Shown: positions 17,833-29,176, numbered from the stretch's first letter. The stretch is 64,000 nt of DNA from Pseudomonas sp. B28(2017) (GCF_002113025.1 NZ_NEJH01000003.1:648785-712784), one strand, 5' to 3'. The notes: generated by a model from the letters alone, not told the origin. Made by a program: numbers and translations.

Positions 17833-19100
17833 GTCACTAACCTGCGCTGGAAGAGTTCACGGAAGACCGGATAGATATCCCCGGCCGAGACCAGTTGTTG
17901 CTGGGCAAACGTGTCGGAAAAGGCTTCGGCGATGCGCTCGTATTCGAACCACAGGGCCTGGTGTTCGCGAGGGGTGATCTCAACGTAAGTGTAGTACTGC
18001 ACGAATGGCATGATCTGGTTGATCAGTATGTCGCGGCAGATCGGAGAGTCATCGTTCCAGTTGTCGCCGTCGGAGGCCTGGGCGGCGTAGATGTTCCACT
18101 CGTTGCTCGGATAGCGCTCGGCCATGATCTCCTGCATCAGTTTCAAGGCGCTGGAGACGATGGTGCCGCCGGTTTCCCGGGAGTAGAAAAACTCCTCTTC
18201 ATCCACTTCGCGGGCGCTGGTGTGATGGCGGATAAACACCACATCGATCTTTTCGTAGTTACGTTTGAGGAACAGGTACAGCAGGATAAAGAAGCGCTTG
18301 GCGATGTCCTTGGTCGCCTGGGTCATCGAGCCGGACACGTCCATCAGGCAGAACATCACGGCCTTGGAGCTGGGGTTCGGTTGCTTGATGAGCAGGTTGT
18401 ACTTGAGGTCGAATGTGTCGAGAAAGGGTATGCGGTGAATACGTGCGCTGAGTTTTTCGATTTCGGCTTCTATTTCCTGAATATCGCCGAAGTTGTCCGG
18501 TTCTTCCTGCTTGAGTCGCAGAAGTTCTTCTTTGGCTTCGCGCAGTTTTGCCCGACTGCTGCCGGACAGGGCAATTCGCCGGGCGTGGGCTGAACGCAGG
18601 GTGCGGATGATGTTGATCCGCGACGGGTTGCCCTCGTTGCTGATCCCGGCACGTACGGTCTTGAAGGTATCGGTGCCGGTCAGGTTGCGCTTGACCAGGT
18701 TTGGCAGTTCGAGATCCTCGAACATGAACTCGAGGAATTCTTCCTGGGTGATCTGGAAGACGAACTCGTCCATTCCTTCACCGGAATTGCCCGCCTTGCC
18801 AGGGCCTCGACCACCACCGCCTCCCGGTGGGCGGGCGATATGTTCGCCGCTGGTGAACTCCTTGTTTCCCGGGTGCACGATCGTCTGCTTGCCACCGCGA
18901 CCGTGGTGAAGCACTGGTTCGTCGATGTCGCGGCCGGGAATGCTGATTTGTTCGCCGTGTTCCATATCGGTAATGGAGCGCCGGCTGACCGCCTCTTCGA
19001 CAGCCTTTTTAATGTGATCACGGTAGCGCCGCAGAAAGCGCTGGCGGTTCACCGTGCTCTTGTTCTTGCCATTGAGACGTCGGTCGATCACATAGCTCAT
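17829..19100 (-). CDS. yeaH: YeaH/YhbH family protein (DUF444, VWA-like)
   Basis: A 423-residue DUF444 protein. The N-terminus is basic ([20 protein letters not shown]); a Gly-rich linker [15 protein letters not shown] lies near 90-105; the C-terminal half is a von Willebrand A-like fold with the MIDAS-type motif [17 protein letters not shown] and [20 protein letters not shown]. In this family the protein partners PrkA kinase and SpoVR; the molecular role is not settled. AAGGAG precedes the ATG. It lies 204 nt downstream of prkA, across a perfect inverted repeat. Confidence 0.95.
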   Translation of the reverse strand: MSYVIDRRLNGKNKSTVNRQRFLRRYRDHIKKAVEEAVSRRSITDMEHGEQISIPGRDIDEPVLHHGRGGKQTIVHPGNKEFTSGEHIARPPGGGGGRGPGKAGNSGEGMDEFVFQITQEEFLEFMFEDLELPNLVKRNLTGTDTFKTVRAGISNEGNPSRINIIRTLRSAHARRIALSGSSRAKLREAKEELLRLKQEEPDNFGDIQEIEAEIEKLSARIHRIPFLDTFDLKYNLLIKQPNPSSKAVMFCLMDVSGSMTQATKDIAKRFFILLYLFLKRNYEKIDVVFIRHHTSAREVDEEEFFYSRETGGTIVSSALKLMQEIMAERYPSNEWNIYAAQASDGDNWNDDSPICRDILINQIMPFVQYYTYVEITPREHQALWFEYERIAEAFSDTFAQQQLVSAGDIYPVFRELFQRRLVT

Positions 19101-19232
19101 GACTGCTCCTTAGAAGCTGTCCTGAAAGGGGCGAGCGGTTATGCAGCATCGGACCGGTGCCAAGGGATGTTCACGCTCCCCCAAGCGCTTTTGGATGCTG
19201 CCTGTACCTCGCTACCGACTTTCGAACACCTT

Positions 19233-19274
19233 CCAGAGGTCTGTGTAACAGAAAACACGTACACAGACCTCTGG
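19233..19274. repeat. Perfect 14-bp inverted repeat between prkA and yeaH
   Basis: CCAGAGGTCTGTGT (19233-19246) and ACACAGACCTCTGG (19261-19274) are exact reverse complements around a 14-nt loop. The transcript would form a strong stem-loop between prkA and yeaH. No U tract follows on the minus strand, so it looks more like an RNA processing or stability hairpin than a terminator. Confidence 0.75.
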
Positions 19275-19304
19275 CTGACGACAACCGGTCTGACCGGCAG
19301 CGGG

Positions 19305-21227
19305 TTACTGTGATTTTCTGACCCGCAGGTACCACTCGGACAGCAGTCGTACCTGTTTGTCGGTGTAGCCGCGCTCGACCATCCGTGTGACGAAGTCGTT
19401 GTGCTTCTGCTGGTCTTCTTTGCTGGCCTTGGCATTGAAGCTGATGACCGGCAGCAGGTCCTCGGTGTTGGAGAACATTTTCTTCTCGATGACCACCCGC
19501 AGTTTTTCGTAGCTGAGCCAGGTCGGATTCTTGCCATTGTTGTTGGCCCGGGCACGCAGGACGAAGTTGACGATTTCGTTGCGGAAATCCTTCGGATTGC
19601 TGATGCCGGCCGGTTTTTCGATTTTCTCCAGTTCTTCGTTCAAGGCTACGCGGTTGAGGATTTCGCCGGTTTCCGGGTCGCGGTATTCCTGGTCCTGGAT
19701 CCAGAAGTCGGCGTACAGCACATAACGATCGAAGATGTTCTGGCCGTACTCGCTGTAGGACTCGAGGTAGGCGGTCTGGATCTCCTTGCCGATGAATTCG
19801 ATATAGCGCGGTGCCAGGTACTCCTTGAGGAAGCGCAGGTAGCGTTCGCGGGTCTCCGCCTGGAACTGTTCCTGTTCGATCTGTTGTTCCAGCACGTAGA
19901 GCAGATGCACCGGGTTGGCCGCAATTTCGTGCGGATCGAAGTTGAACACCTTCGACAGGATCTTGAACGCGAAACGGGTCGATAGACCGTTCATGCCTTC
20001 GTCGACACCTGCATTGTCGCGGTATTCCTGGATCGACTTGGCTTTCGGATCGGTATCCTTGAGGTTCTCGCCGTCGTACACGCGCATCTTCGAGTAGATG
20101 TTGGAGTTTTCCGGCTCCTTGAGGCGCGAGAGCACGGTGAACTGGGCCAGCATCTTCAGGGTGTCGGGCGCGCAATGGGCCTTGGCCAGCGAGCTGTTGA
20201 ACAGCAGCTTGTCGTAGATCTTCACTTCGTCACTGACCCGCAGGCAGTATGGCACTTTGACGATGTAGATCCGGTCGATGAAGGCTTCATTGTTCTTGTT
20301 GTTGCGGAAGGTGTGCCACTCCGATTCGTTGGAGTGCGCCAGCAGGATCCCGGTGAACGGAATCGCACCGAGGCCTTCGGTACTGTTGTAGTTGCCTTCC
20401 TGAGTGGCGGTCAGCAATGGGTGCAGCACCTTGATCGGTGCCTTGAACATTTCGACGAATTCCATCAGGCCCTGGTTGGACCGGCACAGTGCGCCCGAAT
20501 AGCTGTAGGCGTCGGCGTCGTTTTGCGGGAACTCTTCCAGTTTGCGGATATCGACCTTGCCCACCAGGGCCGAGATGTCCTGGTTGTTTTCGTCGCCTGG
20601 TTCGGTCTTGGCCACGGCAATCTGGTTGAGGATCGACGGGTAGAGTTTCACCACGCGGAACTGACTGATGTCGCCACCGAATTCGGCCAGGCGCTTGGTC
20701 GCCCATGGTGACATGATGGTGTTGAGGTAGCGCCGTGGAATGCCAAAGTCTTCCTCGAGGATCGCTCCATCTTCAGTGGAGTTGAACAGACCCAGGGGCG
20801 ACTCGAAAACCGGCGAGCCCTTGATCGCATAGAAGGGCACTTTTTCCATCAGTTGCTTGAGCTTTTCGGCCAGGGACGATTTACCACCACCGACGGGACC
20901 GAGCAGGTAAAGGATCTGCTTCTTCTCTTCCAGGCCCTGAGCGGCGTGGCGGAAATACGACACGATCTGGTCGATGCATTCTTCCATCCCGTGGAAGTCT
21001 TCAAAGGCCGGATAACGGCGGATCACCTTGTTGGAGAAGATGCGTGACAGTCTCGAGTTGGTCGAGGTGTCGAGCAGCTCCGGTTCTCCGATGGCCAGCA
21101 ATAGACGCTCGGCGGCGGAGGCATAGGCGCTGCGGTCTTGTTTGCACAGCTCAAGATACTCTTGCAGCGAGAGTTCTTCCTGGCGTGTGGACTCGAAGCG
21201 TTGTTGGAAGTGGCTAAAGATACTCAT
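19305..21227 (-). CDS. prkA: PrkA family serine protein kinase
   Basis: A 640-residue protein with an N-terminal AAA-like ATPase domain (Walker A in LLGPVGGGKSSLAEKLKQL near 110-128) and a C-terminal PrkA kinase-like domain. Typical segments are YPAFEDFHGMEECIDQIVSYF, FNSTEDGAILEEDFGIPRRY and GILLAHSNESEWHTFRNNK. In Bacillus the protein was described as a Ser kinase and also as an AAA+ protease; in enterobacteria the homologue YeaG is induced by nitrogen starvation. GAGGTG precedes the ATG. It is the promoter-proximal gene of prkA-yeaH-ycgB, with nearly 300 nt of upstream DNA before glpE. Confidence 0.97.
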   Translation of the reverse strand: MSIFSHFQQRFESTRQEELSLQEYLELCKQDRSAYASAAERLLLAIGEPELLDTSTNSRLSRIFSNKVIRRYPAFEDFHGMEECIDQIVSYFRHAAQGLEEKKQILYLLGPVGGGKSSLAEKLKQLMEKVPFYAIKGSPVFESPLGLFNSTEDGAILEEDFGIPRRYLNTIMSPWATKRLAEFGGDISQFRVVKLYPSILNQIAVAKTEPGDENNQDISALVGKVDIRKLEEFPQNDADAYSYSGALCRSNQGLMEFVEMFKAPIKVLHPLLTATQEGNYNSTEGLGAIPFTGILLAHSNESEWHTFRNNKNNEAFIDRIYIVKVPYCLRVSDEVKIYDKLLFNSSLAKAHCAPDTLKMLAQFTVLSRLKEPENSNIYSKMRVYDGENLKDTDPKAKSIQEYRDNAGVDEGMNGLSTRFAFKILSKVFNFDPHEIAANPVHLLYVLEQQIEQEQFQAETRERYLRFLKEYLAPRYIEFIGKEIQTAYLESYSEYGQNIFDRYVLYADFWIQDQEYRDPETGEILNRVALNEELEKIEKPAGISNPKDFRNEIVNFVLRARANNNGKNPTWLSYEKLRVVIEKKMFSNTEDLLPVISFNAKASKEDQQKHNDFVTRMVERGYTDKQVRLLSEWYLRVRKSQ

Positions 21228-21524
21228 GACGTCACCTCGCTCGATACGTGGAGCCGACGCCGGATCACTCAGTCGATGCTGGCAGCAACCGAACAGGCGA
21301 TTGCTGTTTACCCCCCAGAACTCTCCCGGAGCAGACGACTCCGAAAGCTACTCCCGATGACCCGTGCGCCGGTGTACCGGCTCTCCCCTGTTTTGGATGG
21401 CCTGGGCTTAAGGATAGTTGGGAATTCGGGAGATAAAGGCGAGATACGTAATTAGTTGTGGCAGACCGTTCGTCTGCCACCGCGCCAGCCCGCAGAAGCC
21501 GGGGCCTGCAACGTTACAAAAAAA
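21228..21524. promoter_or_regulatory. Upstream region of prkA with a stem-loop after glpE
   Basis: Non-coding. GTGGCAGAC-CGTTC-GTCTGCCAC (21459-21481) is a perfect 9-bp hairpin 44 nt beyond the glpE stop and probably ends or processes the glpE transcript. On the minus strand CTATCCT (21411-21417) resembles a sigma-S extended -10 (CTATACT), which would suit a stress operon, but I see no supporting element; treat it as a guess. Confidence 0.45.
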
Positions 21525-21854
21525 TTATTCGGAGGTGCCTTGCGCCGTTTCCGCAGGATAGGTCGTACGCCACAACTCGAATCCGCCATCCATGCTGTAG
21601 ACGTCGGAGAAGCCCTGGCTGATCAGGTAGGCGGCCGCGCCCTGGCTGGAATTGCCGTGGTAGCAGACCACTACGGTCGGTGCGTCGAGGTCGGCACCCT
21701 GGATGAAAGCATGCAGGGAATGATTGTCCAGATGCTTCGAGCCTGCGATGTGCAGGGCGGCAAAAGTGGCCGGGTCGCGGACGTCGACCACTACTGCGCC
21801 TTGTTCGCGCAGGGCTTGGGCCTGTTCGGGGGGGATACGTTTGAATTCGCTCAT
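21525..21854 (-). CDS. glpE: Thiosulfate sulfurtransferase GlpE (single-domain rhodanese)
   Basis: A 109-residue single rhodanese domain that moves sulfane sulfur from thiosulfate to cyanide or thioredoxin. The active-site loop is [18 protein letters not shown] with the catalytic Cys, and [20 protein letters not shown] is the CH2-type rhodanese motif. The start is preceded by AGGAG 6-7 nt upstream. It is 33 nt downstream of apaH and likely the last gene of the lptD-to-glpE series. Confidence 0.95.
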   Translation of the reverse strand: MSEFKRIPPEQAQALREQGAVVVDVRDPATFAALHIAGSKHLDNHSLHAFIQGADLDAPTVVVCYHGNSSQGAAAYLISQGFSDVYSMDGGFELWRTTYPAETAQGTSE

Positions 21855-21887
21855 GGCGGGCTCCTGTGGCTCGGCAGAATGGGCAGT

Positions 21888-22769
21888 CTAGCGCGGGGCG
21901 CTGGCTGGCGATGATTGGGGAATGGATGAGGCGACTGGCGGCACGGCGTGACCGTGTTCGTCGCATTTGCAGGACAGGCGCTCAAGGCTGTCGACGTTCA
22001 TCAGGGTCAGGGCGCCGCCCCAGACGCAACCGGTGTCGAGGGCCGAGATACCCGGTTCGTCGCACTTGCCTTCCAGTGCTGCCCAGTGACCGAAGAGGAT
22101 TTTCACACCCTTGGTCTTGCGTTCCTTGTGCTGGAACCAGGGCTTGTAGCCGGGCGGTGCAGTACCGAGGCCTTCCTTGCTCTTGAGATCGAGTTTGCCT
22201 TCGGCGGTGCAAAAACGCATGCGAGTGAAATAGTTGGTGATCACCCGCAGGCGCGTGACGCCTTTGAGGTCGTTGTCCCATTTCGCCGGATCGTTGCCGT
22301 ACATGCCATCGAGGTAGGGCGGCAACAGGTTGTCGTCACGCAAGGCAGTCTCGACTTCGGCGGCACATTTCAAGGCTTTGCGCAGCGACCACTGGGGTGG
22401 AATGCCGGCATGGACCAGTGCAACGTTGCGCTGTTCGTCGTAGTGCATGAGCTTTTGCTGACGCAGCCATTCGAGCAGCTCGGGGCTATCCGGCGCTTCG
22501 ATGATCTCACGCAGGGTATCGGCCTTCTTCAGGCGTTCGATGTTGCGTCCGGCCGCCAGCAGGTGCAGGTCGTGGTTGCCGAGCACGCACACCAGCGATT
22601 CGCGGATGCTATAGAGGAAGCGCAGGGTTTCCAGAGACTGCGGGCCGCGGTTGACCAGGTCGCCCACCAGCCACAAGCGATCCCGTTGTGGGTCGAACGC
22701 CACTTGTTTGAGCAGGCATTGCAGGGCTTGAAGGCAGCCTTGCAGGTCACCGACCGCGTACGTTGCCAT
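21888..22769 (-). CDS. apaH: Symmetrical bis(5'-nucleosyl)-tetraphosphatase ApaH
   Basis: A 293-residue metallophosphatase that hydrolyses Ap4A to 2 ADP and decaps Np4-capped RNA. The calcineurin-like motifs are [46 protein letters not shown] and [13 protein letters not shown]. The ATG shares one base with the apaG stop, so the two genes are coupled. The C-terminal ~15 residues ([16 protein letters not shown]) are a low-complexity extension. Confidence 0.98.
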   Translation of the reverse strand: MATYAVGDLQGCLQALQCLLKQVAFDPQRDRLWLVGDLVNRGPQSLETLRFLYSIRESLVCVLGNHDLHLLAAGRNIERLKKADTLREIIEAPDSPELLEWLRQQKLMHYDEQRNVALVHAGIPPQWSLRKALKCAAEVETALRDDNLLPPYLDGMYGNDPAKWDNDLKGVTRLRVITNYFTRMRFCTAEGKLDLKSKEGLGTAPPGYKPWFQHKERKTKGVKILFGHWAALEGKCDEPGISALDTGCVWGGALTLMNVDSLERLSCKCDEHGHAVPPVASSIPQSSPASAPR

Positions 22770-23149
22770 CAGTGCAGGGCTCCAGGCACCGCCAGGCGGA
22801 AGGGCGCGATGATGGCATCGAAATGTTTACCGTCGTCGGAAAGCATCTGATAGGTGCCTTGCATGGTGCCGACCTTGGTGCTCATGACCGTGCCGCTGCT
22901 GTAGGTGTGACTCTTGCCGGGATCGATCAACGGCTGCTCTCCTACCACACCTGCACCGCGCACTTCTTCGACATGCCCGTCACCATCGGTGATGACCCAG
23001 TGCCGTGAAAGCAGTTTGGCCGGTATCAGGCCATTGTTTTGCACGGTGATGGTGTAGGCGAAGGCAAAGCGGTCGTGCTCAGGTTGCGATTGTTCTGCCA
23101 GATAGCGGGTGACGACGCTGACGTCGACCTGATAACGAGGATCGGACAT
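22769..23149 (-). CDS. apaG: ApaG (Co2+/Mg2+ efflux family protein)
   Basis: A 126-residue fibronectin-III-like beta-sandwich protein of the ApaG family: [20 protein letters not shown], then [20 protein letters not shown] and [20 protein letters not shown]. The bacterial protein has been linked to Co2+ resistance and its biochemical role is not established. It is conserved immediately upstream of apaH and downstream of rsmA, as here. Confidence 0.97.
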   Translation of the reverse strand: MSDPRYQVDVSVVTRYLAEQSQPEHDRFAFAYTITVQNNGLIPAKLLSRHWVITDGDGHVEEVRGAGVVGEQPLIDPGKSHTYSSGTVMSTKVGTMQGTYQMLSDDGKHFDAIIAPFRLAVPGALH

Positions 23150-23213
23150 GCAAGGGGCCTTAAAAACGAAGCGGGACGCGGGGCATAGCTGATGGAGTTC
23201 AGTCTAGGCCAAG

Positions 23214-23250
23214 TATCGGGTAGTAGACCAGAGTGGCGTCCTACCCGATA
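23214..23250. repeat. 10-bp perfect inverted repeat between rsmA and apaG
   Basis: TATCGGGTAG (23214-23223) and CTACCCGATA (23241-23250) are reverse complements with a 17-nt loop, 15 nt beyond the rsmA stop. There is no U tract, so it is an RNA hairpin or operator rather than a classic terminator. Confidence 0.6.
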
Positions 23251-23264
23251 GCGCTCATCGCCTG

Positions 23265-24083
23265 TCAGTCAGCGGCAGGCTTTTGTGGCGCTTGTTCGCT
23301 GAGCTTGTCGGCCAGGCGTACGAAGGCGGCCAGGTCGAGTTGCTCAGGACGCAGGCTGCCATCGACGCCAGCGGCTTCGATTTCGGCGTTACTCAGCAGC
23401 TGCTTGAGGGTGTTGCGCAGGGTCTTGCGGCGCTGGTTGAACGCTTCGCGCACGACGCGCTCCAGCAGACGGTGATCCTTGGCCGGGTGCGGCAGTACCG
23501 CGTGGGGCACCAGGCGCACGATGGCCGAGTCGACTTTCGGCGGCGGGTTGAACGCGCCCGGGCCGACATTGAACAGGTGCTCGACCCGGCAGTGGTACTG
23601 AACCATGATCGACAGGCGGCCCCAGTCACCACCACCCGGGCCGGCAGCCAGGCGCTCGACCACTTCCTTTTGCAGCATGAAATGCATGTCGCGGATCAGG
23701 TGCGAGTTGTGCAAAAGGTGAAAAATCAGTGGCGTGGAGATGTTGTACGGCAGGTTGCCGACCACTCGCAGGCTGCCTGGCGCGGCATTCAGGCTGTTGA
23801 AGTCGAACTTCAGTGCATCGCCCTGATGCAGGTTGAAGTTGCTCTTGCCGGCAAACTGCTGGTTGAGGATCGGGATCAGGTCCTTGTCCAGTTCCACCAC
23901 GTCGAGTTGGGCGCCGCTGCTGAGCAGGCCCTGGGTCAGTGCGCCCTGGCCCGGGCCGATCTCCAGCAGGCGGTCTTCTGCCTTGGCATGTATGGAGCGC
24001 AGGATGCGGTCGATAACGCCGGCATCGTGCAGGAAATTCTGGCCAAAGCGTTTGCGCGCCTTGTGCTGGTATTGCTCGGTCAT
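23265..24083 (-). CDS. rsmA: 16S rRNA (adenine1518/1519-N6) dimethyltransferase RsmA (KsgA)
   Basis: A 272-residue Rossmann-fold methyltransferase that dimethylates two adjacent adenines in helix 45 of 16S rRNA, a late step in 30S maturation. Motifs: [20 protein letters not shown] at the N-terminus, SAM-binding [15 protein letters not shown], acidic [12 protein letters not shown] and the catalytic [15 protein letters not shown]. The start ATG overlaps the pdxA stop by 4 nt. This is not the CsrA-type RsmA regulator of the same name. Confidence 0.98.
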   Translation of the reverse strand: MTEQYQHKARKRFGQNFLHDAGVIDRILRSIHAKAEDRLLEIGPGQGALTQGLLSSGAQLDVVELDKDLIPILNQQFAGKSNFNLHQGDALKFDFNSLNAAPGSLRVVGNLPYNISTPLIFHLLHNSHLIRDMHFMLQKEVVERLAAGPGGGDWGRLSIMVQYHCRVEHLFNVGPGAFNPPPKVDSAIVRLVPHAVLPHPAKDHRLLERVVREAFNQRRKTLRNTLKQLLSNAEIEAAGVDGSLRPEQLDLAAFVRLADKLSEQAPQKPAAD

Positions 24084-25069
24084 AAACGGGTCTCGGCCAT
24101 CTGGTAGGCGGTTTCCAGGGCGACTTGCAGGCTGCCGGTGTCAATCTTGCCGCTGCCGGCCAGGTCCAGGGCGGTGCCGTGGTCGACCGAAGTGCGGATG
24201 ATCGGCAAGCCGAGGGTCACGTTGACTGCCGCGCCGAAGCCTTTGTACTTCAGCACCGGCAGGCCCTGGTCATGGTACATCGCCAGCACCGCATCGCAGT
24301 GCTCCAGATATTTGGGGGTAAACAGAGTGTCGGCGGGCAGGGGGCCTCGAAGGTCCATGCCCTCGCCGCGCAAGCGCTCTAATGTGGGTTCGATGATATC
24401 GATTTCTTCATGGCCCAGGTGTCCGCCTTCACCGGCGTGGGGGTTGAGCCCGCAGACCAGGATGCGTGGCCGGGCGATGCCGAATTTGTTTTGCAGGTCG
24501 GCGTGCAGGATTCGTGTGACGCGCTCCAGGCGCTCCGGCGTGATTGCATCGGCAATCTCGCGAAGGGGCAGGTGAGTGGTCACCAGGGCCACGCGCAAAC
24601 CGCGTGTGGCCAGCATCATCACCACTTGCGCGGTGTGGGTCAGGTCGGCGAGGAATTCCGTGTGCCCGGAGAAGGCGATACCGGATTCGTTGATCACGCC
24701 TTTGTGCACCGGCGCGGTGATCATACCGGCAAAATCCCCGCTCAAGCATCCCTGGCCGGCCCGGGTCAGGGTTTCCAGAACAAAGGCAGCGTTGGCCTTG
24801 TCCAGTTGCCCGGCAGTGACCTTGGCATTGAGCGGTGTATCCCAGACATACAGGCTGTTGGCTGGCGCGGGTGCATCCGGCCAGTTGTCCGGCGTGACCG
24901 GCAGCAAATCGACAGCCACACCCAGTTGCGCGGCCCGCTCAATGAGCAGGTCGCGGCTGGTAATGGCAATCAGGGGGTGGGGCTGGGCTTGCGAGGCGAG
25001 CAGCAGGCACAGGTCGGGACCTATGCCGGCTGGTTCACCGGGTGTCAGCGCGAAACGTTGCGGTTTCAC
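24080..25069 (-). CDS. pdxA: 4-hydroxythreonine-4-phosphate dehydrogenase PdxA
   Basis: A 329-residue NAD-dependent, divalent-metal enzyme of the DXP-dependent vitamin B6 pathway. It begins [20 protein letters not shown]; metal-binding His residues fall in [18 protein letters not shown] [32 protein letters not shown] and [20 protein letters not shown]. The length is normal. It is overlapped by 4 nt with both surA (upstream) and rsmA (downstream), so translation of the three is tightly linked. Confidence 0.98.
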   Translation of the reverse strand: MKPQRFALTPGEPAGIGPDLCLLLASQAQPHPLIAITSRDLLIERAAQLGVAVDLLPVTPDNWPDAPAPANSLYVWDTPLNAKVTAGQLDKANAAFVLETLTRAGQGCLSGDFAGMITAPVHKGVINESGIAFSGHTEFLADLTHTAQVVMMLATRGLRVALVTTHLPLREIADAITPERLERVTRILHADLQNKFGIARPRILVCGLNPHAGEGGHLGHEEIDIIEPTLERLRGEGMDLRGPLPADTLFTPKYLEHCDAVLAMYHDQGLPVLKYKGFGAAVNVTLGLPIIRTSVDHGTALDLAGSGKIDTGSLQVALETAYQMAETRL

Positions 25070-26388
25070 TGCGCGGCCTGGTCGGCGCCAGGGAGTTTGA
25101 TTTCCACGTACGCTTCGTCACGGATCTGACGCAGCCAGGTTTGCAGCTCTTCGTCGTATTTGCGGTTACGCAAAACGGTCATTGCTTGCTGCTCCCGAGC
25201 CTGTGAGGTGCTGTCGGTGGCGCGACGACCAAGAACTTCCAGGACGTGCCAGCCGTATTGAGTCTGGAACGGCTTGGACAGTTGACCTTGCGGGGTCCTG
25301 GCCATCACTGCGCGGAACTCGGGCACCAGCGCGTTCGGGTCGATCCAGTTCAGGTCGCCGCCATTGAGGGCAGAACCCGGGTCTTCCGAGTAGCTTTTCG
25401 CCAGCTCGCCGAAGTCTTCGCCAGCCTCGATACGGCTGTAGAGCGACTCGGCCAGGGCCTTGGTTTTCGCTTCGTCGCGGATCGGGCTTGGTTTGACCAG
25501 GATGTGGCGCACATGCACTTCATCGCGCATCTGGGTCTCGCCGCCACGCTTGTCGAGGATCTTCAGGATGATGAAGCCGCCCGGTGTGCGCATTGGCTGG
25601 GTGACGTCACCCACCGGCATGGTGCTCAACAGGCGATCGAACGGCGGTGGCAATTGAGCGGCTTTGCGCCAGCCCATGTCACCACCTTCCAGAGCGGTTT
25701 CGCTGGCGGACTTGGCGATTGCCAACTGGCCGAAGTCAGCGCCTTGCTTGAGCTGCTGGTAAACCGCATCGGCCTGTTTGGCTGCATTCTGAATCGCGTC
25801 GGAGTTGGCGCTTTCCGGCGTAGGAATCAGGATGTTGGCCAGGTGGAACTCTTCGGACAGCTGCATTTTGCCCAGGTCAGATGCCAGGAAGTTCTTCACT
25901 TCCTGCTCGGAGACCTGAATGCGTTCGGCAACCCGACGCTGGCGTACCCGGCTGATGACCATTTCGCGGCGAATCTGCTCACGTGCGTCGTCATAGGACA
26001 GGCCGTCGCGAGTCAGGGCGGCGCGGAATTGCTCGACCGACATGTTGTTGCGCTGGGCAATGGTGCCGACCGCCTGGTTCAACTCTTCATCGGTAATGCG
26101 GATGCCGGAGCGCTCGCCGATCTGCAATTGCAGGTTTTCGACGATCAGGCGCTCAAGTACCTGCTGCTCCAGCACGCTGGCCGGCGGCACGGCGGAACCA
26201 CGCTTGGCAATGGTTTGCTGAACTTCATGAACGCGGCGGTCCAGTTGGCTCTGCATGACCACGTCGTTGTCGACGATGGCCACCACTTTATCGATGGATT
26301 GTACGGCGGCGCTGGCCGCCGTACTCAGGAACAGCGCGCCCAGCATCAGCGGGCGCAGACAATCAGAAAGCTTGGTCTTCACGTTCAC
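25066..26388 (-). CDS. surA: Periplasmic chaperone/peptidyl-prolyl isomerase SurA
   Basis: A 440-residue periplasmic chaperone that escorts outer-membrane proteins, LptD among them, to the BAM complex. A cleavable signal peptide ([14 protein letters not shown]) is followed by the chaperone N domain ([20 protein letters not shown]), two parvulin domains (first near 180-280, second near 290-390 with [14 protein letters not shown]) and a short C-terminal helix. I use GTG 26388, with AAGG 5-6 nt upstream; GTG 26382 is a close alternative. Either start lies inside the end of lptD (26-nt overlap), so surA is probably translated by coupled ribosomes. Confidence 0.97.
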   Translation of the reverse strand: MNVKTKLSDCLRPLMLGALFLSTAASAAVQSIDKVVAIVDNDVVMQSQLDRRVHEVQQTIAKRGSAVPPASVLEQQVLERLIVENLQLQIGERSGIRITDEELNQAVGTIAQRNNMSVEQFRAALTRDGLSYDDAREQIRREMVISRVRQRRVAERIQVSEQEVKNFLASDLGKMQLSEEFHLANILIPTPESANSDAIQNAAKQADAVYQQLKQGADFGQLAIAKSASETALEGGDMGWRKAAQLPPPFDRLLSTMPVGDVTQPMRTPGGFIILKILDKRGGETQMRDEVHVRHILVKPSPIRDEAKTKALAESLYSRIEAGEDFGELAKSYSEDPGSALNGGDLNWIDPNALVPEFRAVMARTPQGQLSKPFQTQYGWHVLEVLGRRATDSTSQAREQQAMTVLRNRKYDEELQTWLRQIRDEAYVEIKLPGADQAAQ

Positions 26389-29176
26389 GATAACCTTGAA
26401 TGCCTTTGTCGAGGAAGCTCTCTGCCTTGGCGCCGGTGAGGCCGCCGAGTCCCTTCAGAACAATTTGGAGGAAGACGCCATGGTCGCCTTTTTCGTTTTG
26501 CGGTGCTTCCTGGCTGAACTCGTCGTAATCAACGAAGTAACGGTTGATCAGGCGCAGTTTCCAGCAGCAACTGTCGTACTCGAAACCACCGAAGGCTTCC
26601 AGGGTACGGCTGCGGTTGTAGTCATACTGCCAGCGGCTGATAGCGCTCCATTGCGGCACGATCGGCCAGATGACCGAGAAGTCGTGCTGTTTGATCTTGT
26701 AGTAATCCTTCACGTAGCCAGGCTGGCCAGGGGTGCCGTAGTCACCACCACCCACGGTCCACTTACCGGTGTTCTGGTCGTAACGGATCTGGTCATTGCG
26801 ATAGCGATAGCCGACGTTGACGATCTTGTTCGGGTTGTCTTCAGGCTGGTAGTGGAACATCGCGCTGCCCGAACGAGGGCTGCGGCTGTCCGGGTCCCAG
26901 TTGTAGTCGGCCGTGGTACGCCAGTCGCGGTTCCAGCGATATTCGTATTCCAGGGCGTAAGGCGAAACGTTGGCCTGCGTATCCTGGCGGGTTTTCGGAT
27001 CTATGCCTGGCAACTGAACTTCGCGGTCCTTGAAGTACAAGGCCTGGCCGACACTGATACGTTGACGCTGGAAACCGTTGTCTTCGATCCAGCGGCTGGT
27101 CACGCCCAGGGACAGTTTGTTCTCGTCGCCGACACGGTCGGAGCCGGAGAAGCGGTTGTCACGGAACAGCGACGCATAGTTGAAGGTGTATTCGCTGGTA
27201 TCGAATACCGGGATGTCTACCTGGTCGACTTCAGGCACGTACAGGTAGAACAGGCGCGGCTCGAGGGTCTGGCGGTAGTTCTTGCCGAAATACTGGGTAT
27301 TGCGATCGAAGTACAGGCCGCTGTCGATGCTGGCGATCGGCACACCGCGGTTCTGGTTGCTGTCAAAATCACCATTGAGATTTTTAGTCCCGGTTGCAGC
27401 TGCGGCTTGATTTTGCTGCGCGACTTGACTTTTACCCAGACCGTCCAGATCCAGTTGGTACTGGGTGTACTGGTACTTGAGTGTTGGCTTCAGGAATCCG
27501 TAGGTCCAGTTCAGTGGCAGGCTGACAGCCGGTGCCAGGTTGAGCCGATCGCCATTGGCGCGTGCCAGGCCTACAACGTTGTTATCAAGACGTGGCGACA
27601 CATTGCCGTCTTCGTCGGTGTAGCTGCCGTTATGCAGATTGCGGTCAAACCGTACGAGTTCGCTGCTGTACGTGAGGTCCAGGCCTTCCGGATGGTAAGG
27701 CAGCATACCGTCGAGGGTTAGCTGCGGCAGGCGGTCGTACGGCGTAATGTTCGACACGGTCGCCAGTTGGTATGCCTGGGCGTTCACGCGAGCGGTATAG
27801 CTGTCGCCGCGATAGGTGACGGAACCCTGCTGGTTCACGTAGTCGTTGCTTTTCACGCCAATCTGGTCGGTCTGCAGATCCTGGAAGTAATACGGATCGC
27901 TGATCTTGGTGTAGTCGACTTGCGTGAGCACTCGCGAATCGAGACCACCCTTGTGCTGCCAGTTGTACATGTAGCGGGTTTTTTCGGCGTCGGTCTGCTT
28001 GTCGCGATCGTTGCTCTCGTCGTTGAGGTAAGCCGCACCGAACTGGCCTTCGCTGGATTTGGTCAGGTAGCGGAATTCGCCTTCCATCAACAAGCCGTGC
28101 TTTTCCATGTAGCGCGGGTACAGCGTGGCATCGTAGTTCGGCGCCAGGTTGAAGTAGTACGGGGTGACCAGCATGAAGCCAGTATCGCTGCCGGTGCCGA
28201 TGCTCGGCGGCAGGAAGCCGGACTGGCGACGGTCGTCGATCGGGAAATAGATGTACGGCGTGTACAGGACCGGAATGTCCTTGACCCGCAGCGTCACGTT
28301 GGTCGCCGTACCGAAACCGGTGGCCGGGTTCAGGGTGATGTTGTTGCCCTTGAGCTGCCAGGCGTTGCTGTTCGGTTCGCACGTGGTGTACGTGCCATCC
28401 TTGAGGCGGATGATCGCGTTCTCGGCACGCTTGGCGTACAGCGCATTACCGCGGATGCGCGATTTGTGCATCACATATTCGGCGTTGTCGACCTTGGCTT
28501 CACCGGTGTCGAGCTGCACGTCGGCGTGGTCGCCGACGATCAGGGCGCCGTTGTCGCGAATGCGCACGTTGCCGTTCAGGTCGCCACGGCTCTCGGCCTG
28601 GTACAGGTTGGCTTCGTCGGCTTCGACCTGCATGCTGCCCTGACGCATGACAACGTCGCCGGCCAGGGTCGCAACCTGCTCATCCTGCTTATAGCGGGAG
28701 GCTTTTGCGCCGATAAAGGTTGGAGCGTCACTTTTATTCGTCTTGTCATCCATGCCAGGACGAATCGGTTCGATATAGGAACCAGAGCAATAAGGACCGG
28801 TTTCGGCCAATTGTGCGGCGGTGAGTTGCTCGCGGGGAACCCAATCGAGGTGACTGTAGTCTGCGCTACGCGACTTCAGGCCACGGCCTTTGGATTCGGT
28901 GACCAGCACCGGCTTGGCGCCGGCGTCTTCGCTGGAGCCGTTCTCGGCCGGGGCTTCGCCGGTAGCGGAGACTGCGCTGCCCTCATGGACGGGGCGCGGT
29001 GGCAATGCAGCTGCCGGCGTCTTTGGTGCACAGTCCCAGGAACCCGAAGCAGAGACTGAGCAGTCATACTGTTCCGCAGCGACCACGTAGGAAGTGGCAA
29101 GGGGTTGCAGCGCCAGCAAACTGCCGGTAACCAACAACGGAAATTTTTTACGAAACGCGGGGGATTTCAATGCCAT
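26363..29176 (-). CDS. lptD: LPS-assembly outer-membrane protein LptD
   Basis: A 937-residue outer-membrane beta-barrel that, with LptE, inserts lipopolysaccharide into the outer leaflet. A signal peptide ([21 protein letters not shown]) precedes a divergent Ala/Pro-rich spacer, an OstA/LptA-like periplasmic jellyroll ([20 protein letters not shown] through [20 protein letters not shown]), and the long C-terminal barrel ending in [17 protein letters not shown]. Cys residues near the N-terminus ([13 protein letters not shown]) and late in the barrel ([10 protein letters not shown]) could form the inter-domain disulfides needed for function. The frame is open to 29227, but MALKSPAF at 29176 matches the usual start. 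It is divergent from amgK and first in its operon. Confidence 0.97.
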   Translation of the reverse strand: MALKSPAFRKKFPLLVTGSLLALQPLATSYVVAAEQYDCSVSASGSWDCAPKTPAAALPPRPVHEGSAVSATGEAPAENGSSEDAGAKPVLVTESKGRGLKSRSADYSHLDWVPREQLTAAQLAETGPYCSGSYIEPIRPGMDDKTNKSDAPTFIGAKASRYKQDEQVATLAGDVVMRQGSMQVEADEANLYQAESRGDLNGNVRIRDNGALIVGDHADVQLDTGEAKVDNAEYVMHKSRIRGNALYAKRAENAIIRLKDGTYTTCEPNSNAWQLKGNNITLNPATGFGTATNVTLRVKDIPVLYTPYIYFPIDDRRQSGFLPPSIGTGSDTGFMLVTPYYFNLAPNYDATLYPRYMEKHGLLMEGEFRYLTKSSEGQFGAAYLNDESNDRDKQTDAEKTRYMYNWQHKGGLDSRVLTQVDYTKISDPYYFQDLQTDQIGVKSNDYVNQQGSVTYRGDSYTARVNAQAYQLATVSNITPYDRLPQLTLDGMLPYHPEGLDLTYSSELVRFDRNLHNGSYTDEDGNVSPRLDNNVVGLARANGDRLNLAPAVSLPLNWTYGFLKPTLKYQYTQYQLDLDGLGKSQVAQQNQAAAATGTKNLNGDFDSNQNRGVPIASIDSGLYFDRNTQYFGKNYRQTLEPRLFYLYVPEVDQVDIPVFDTSEYTFNYASLFRDNRFSGSDRVGDENKLSLGVTSRWIEDNGFQRQRISVGQALYFKDREVQLPGIDPKTRQDTQANVSPYALEYEYRWNRDWRTTADYNWDPDSRSPRSGSAMFHYQPEDNPNKIVNVGYRYRNDQIRYDQNTGKWTVGGGDYGTPGQPGYVKDYYKIKQHDFSVIWPIVPQWSAISRWQYDYNRSRTLEAFGGFEYDSCCWKLRLINRYFVDYDEFSQEAPQNEKGDHGVFLQIVLKGLGGLTGAKAESFLDKGIQGYREREDQAF

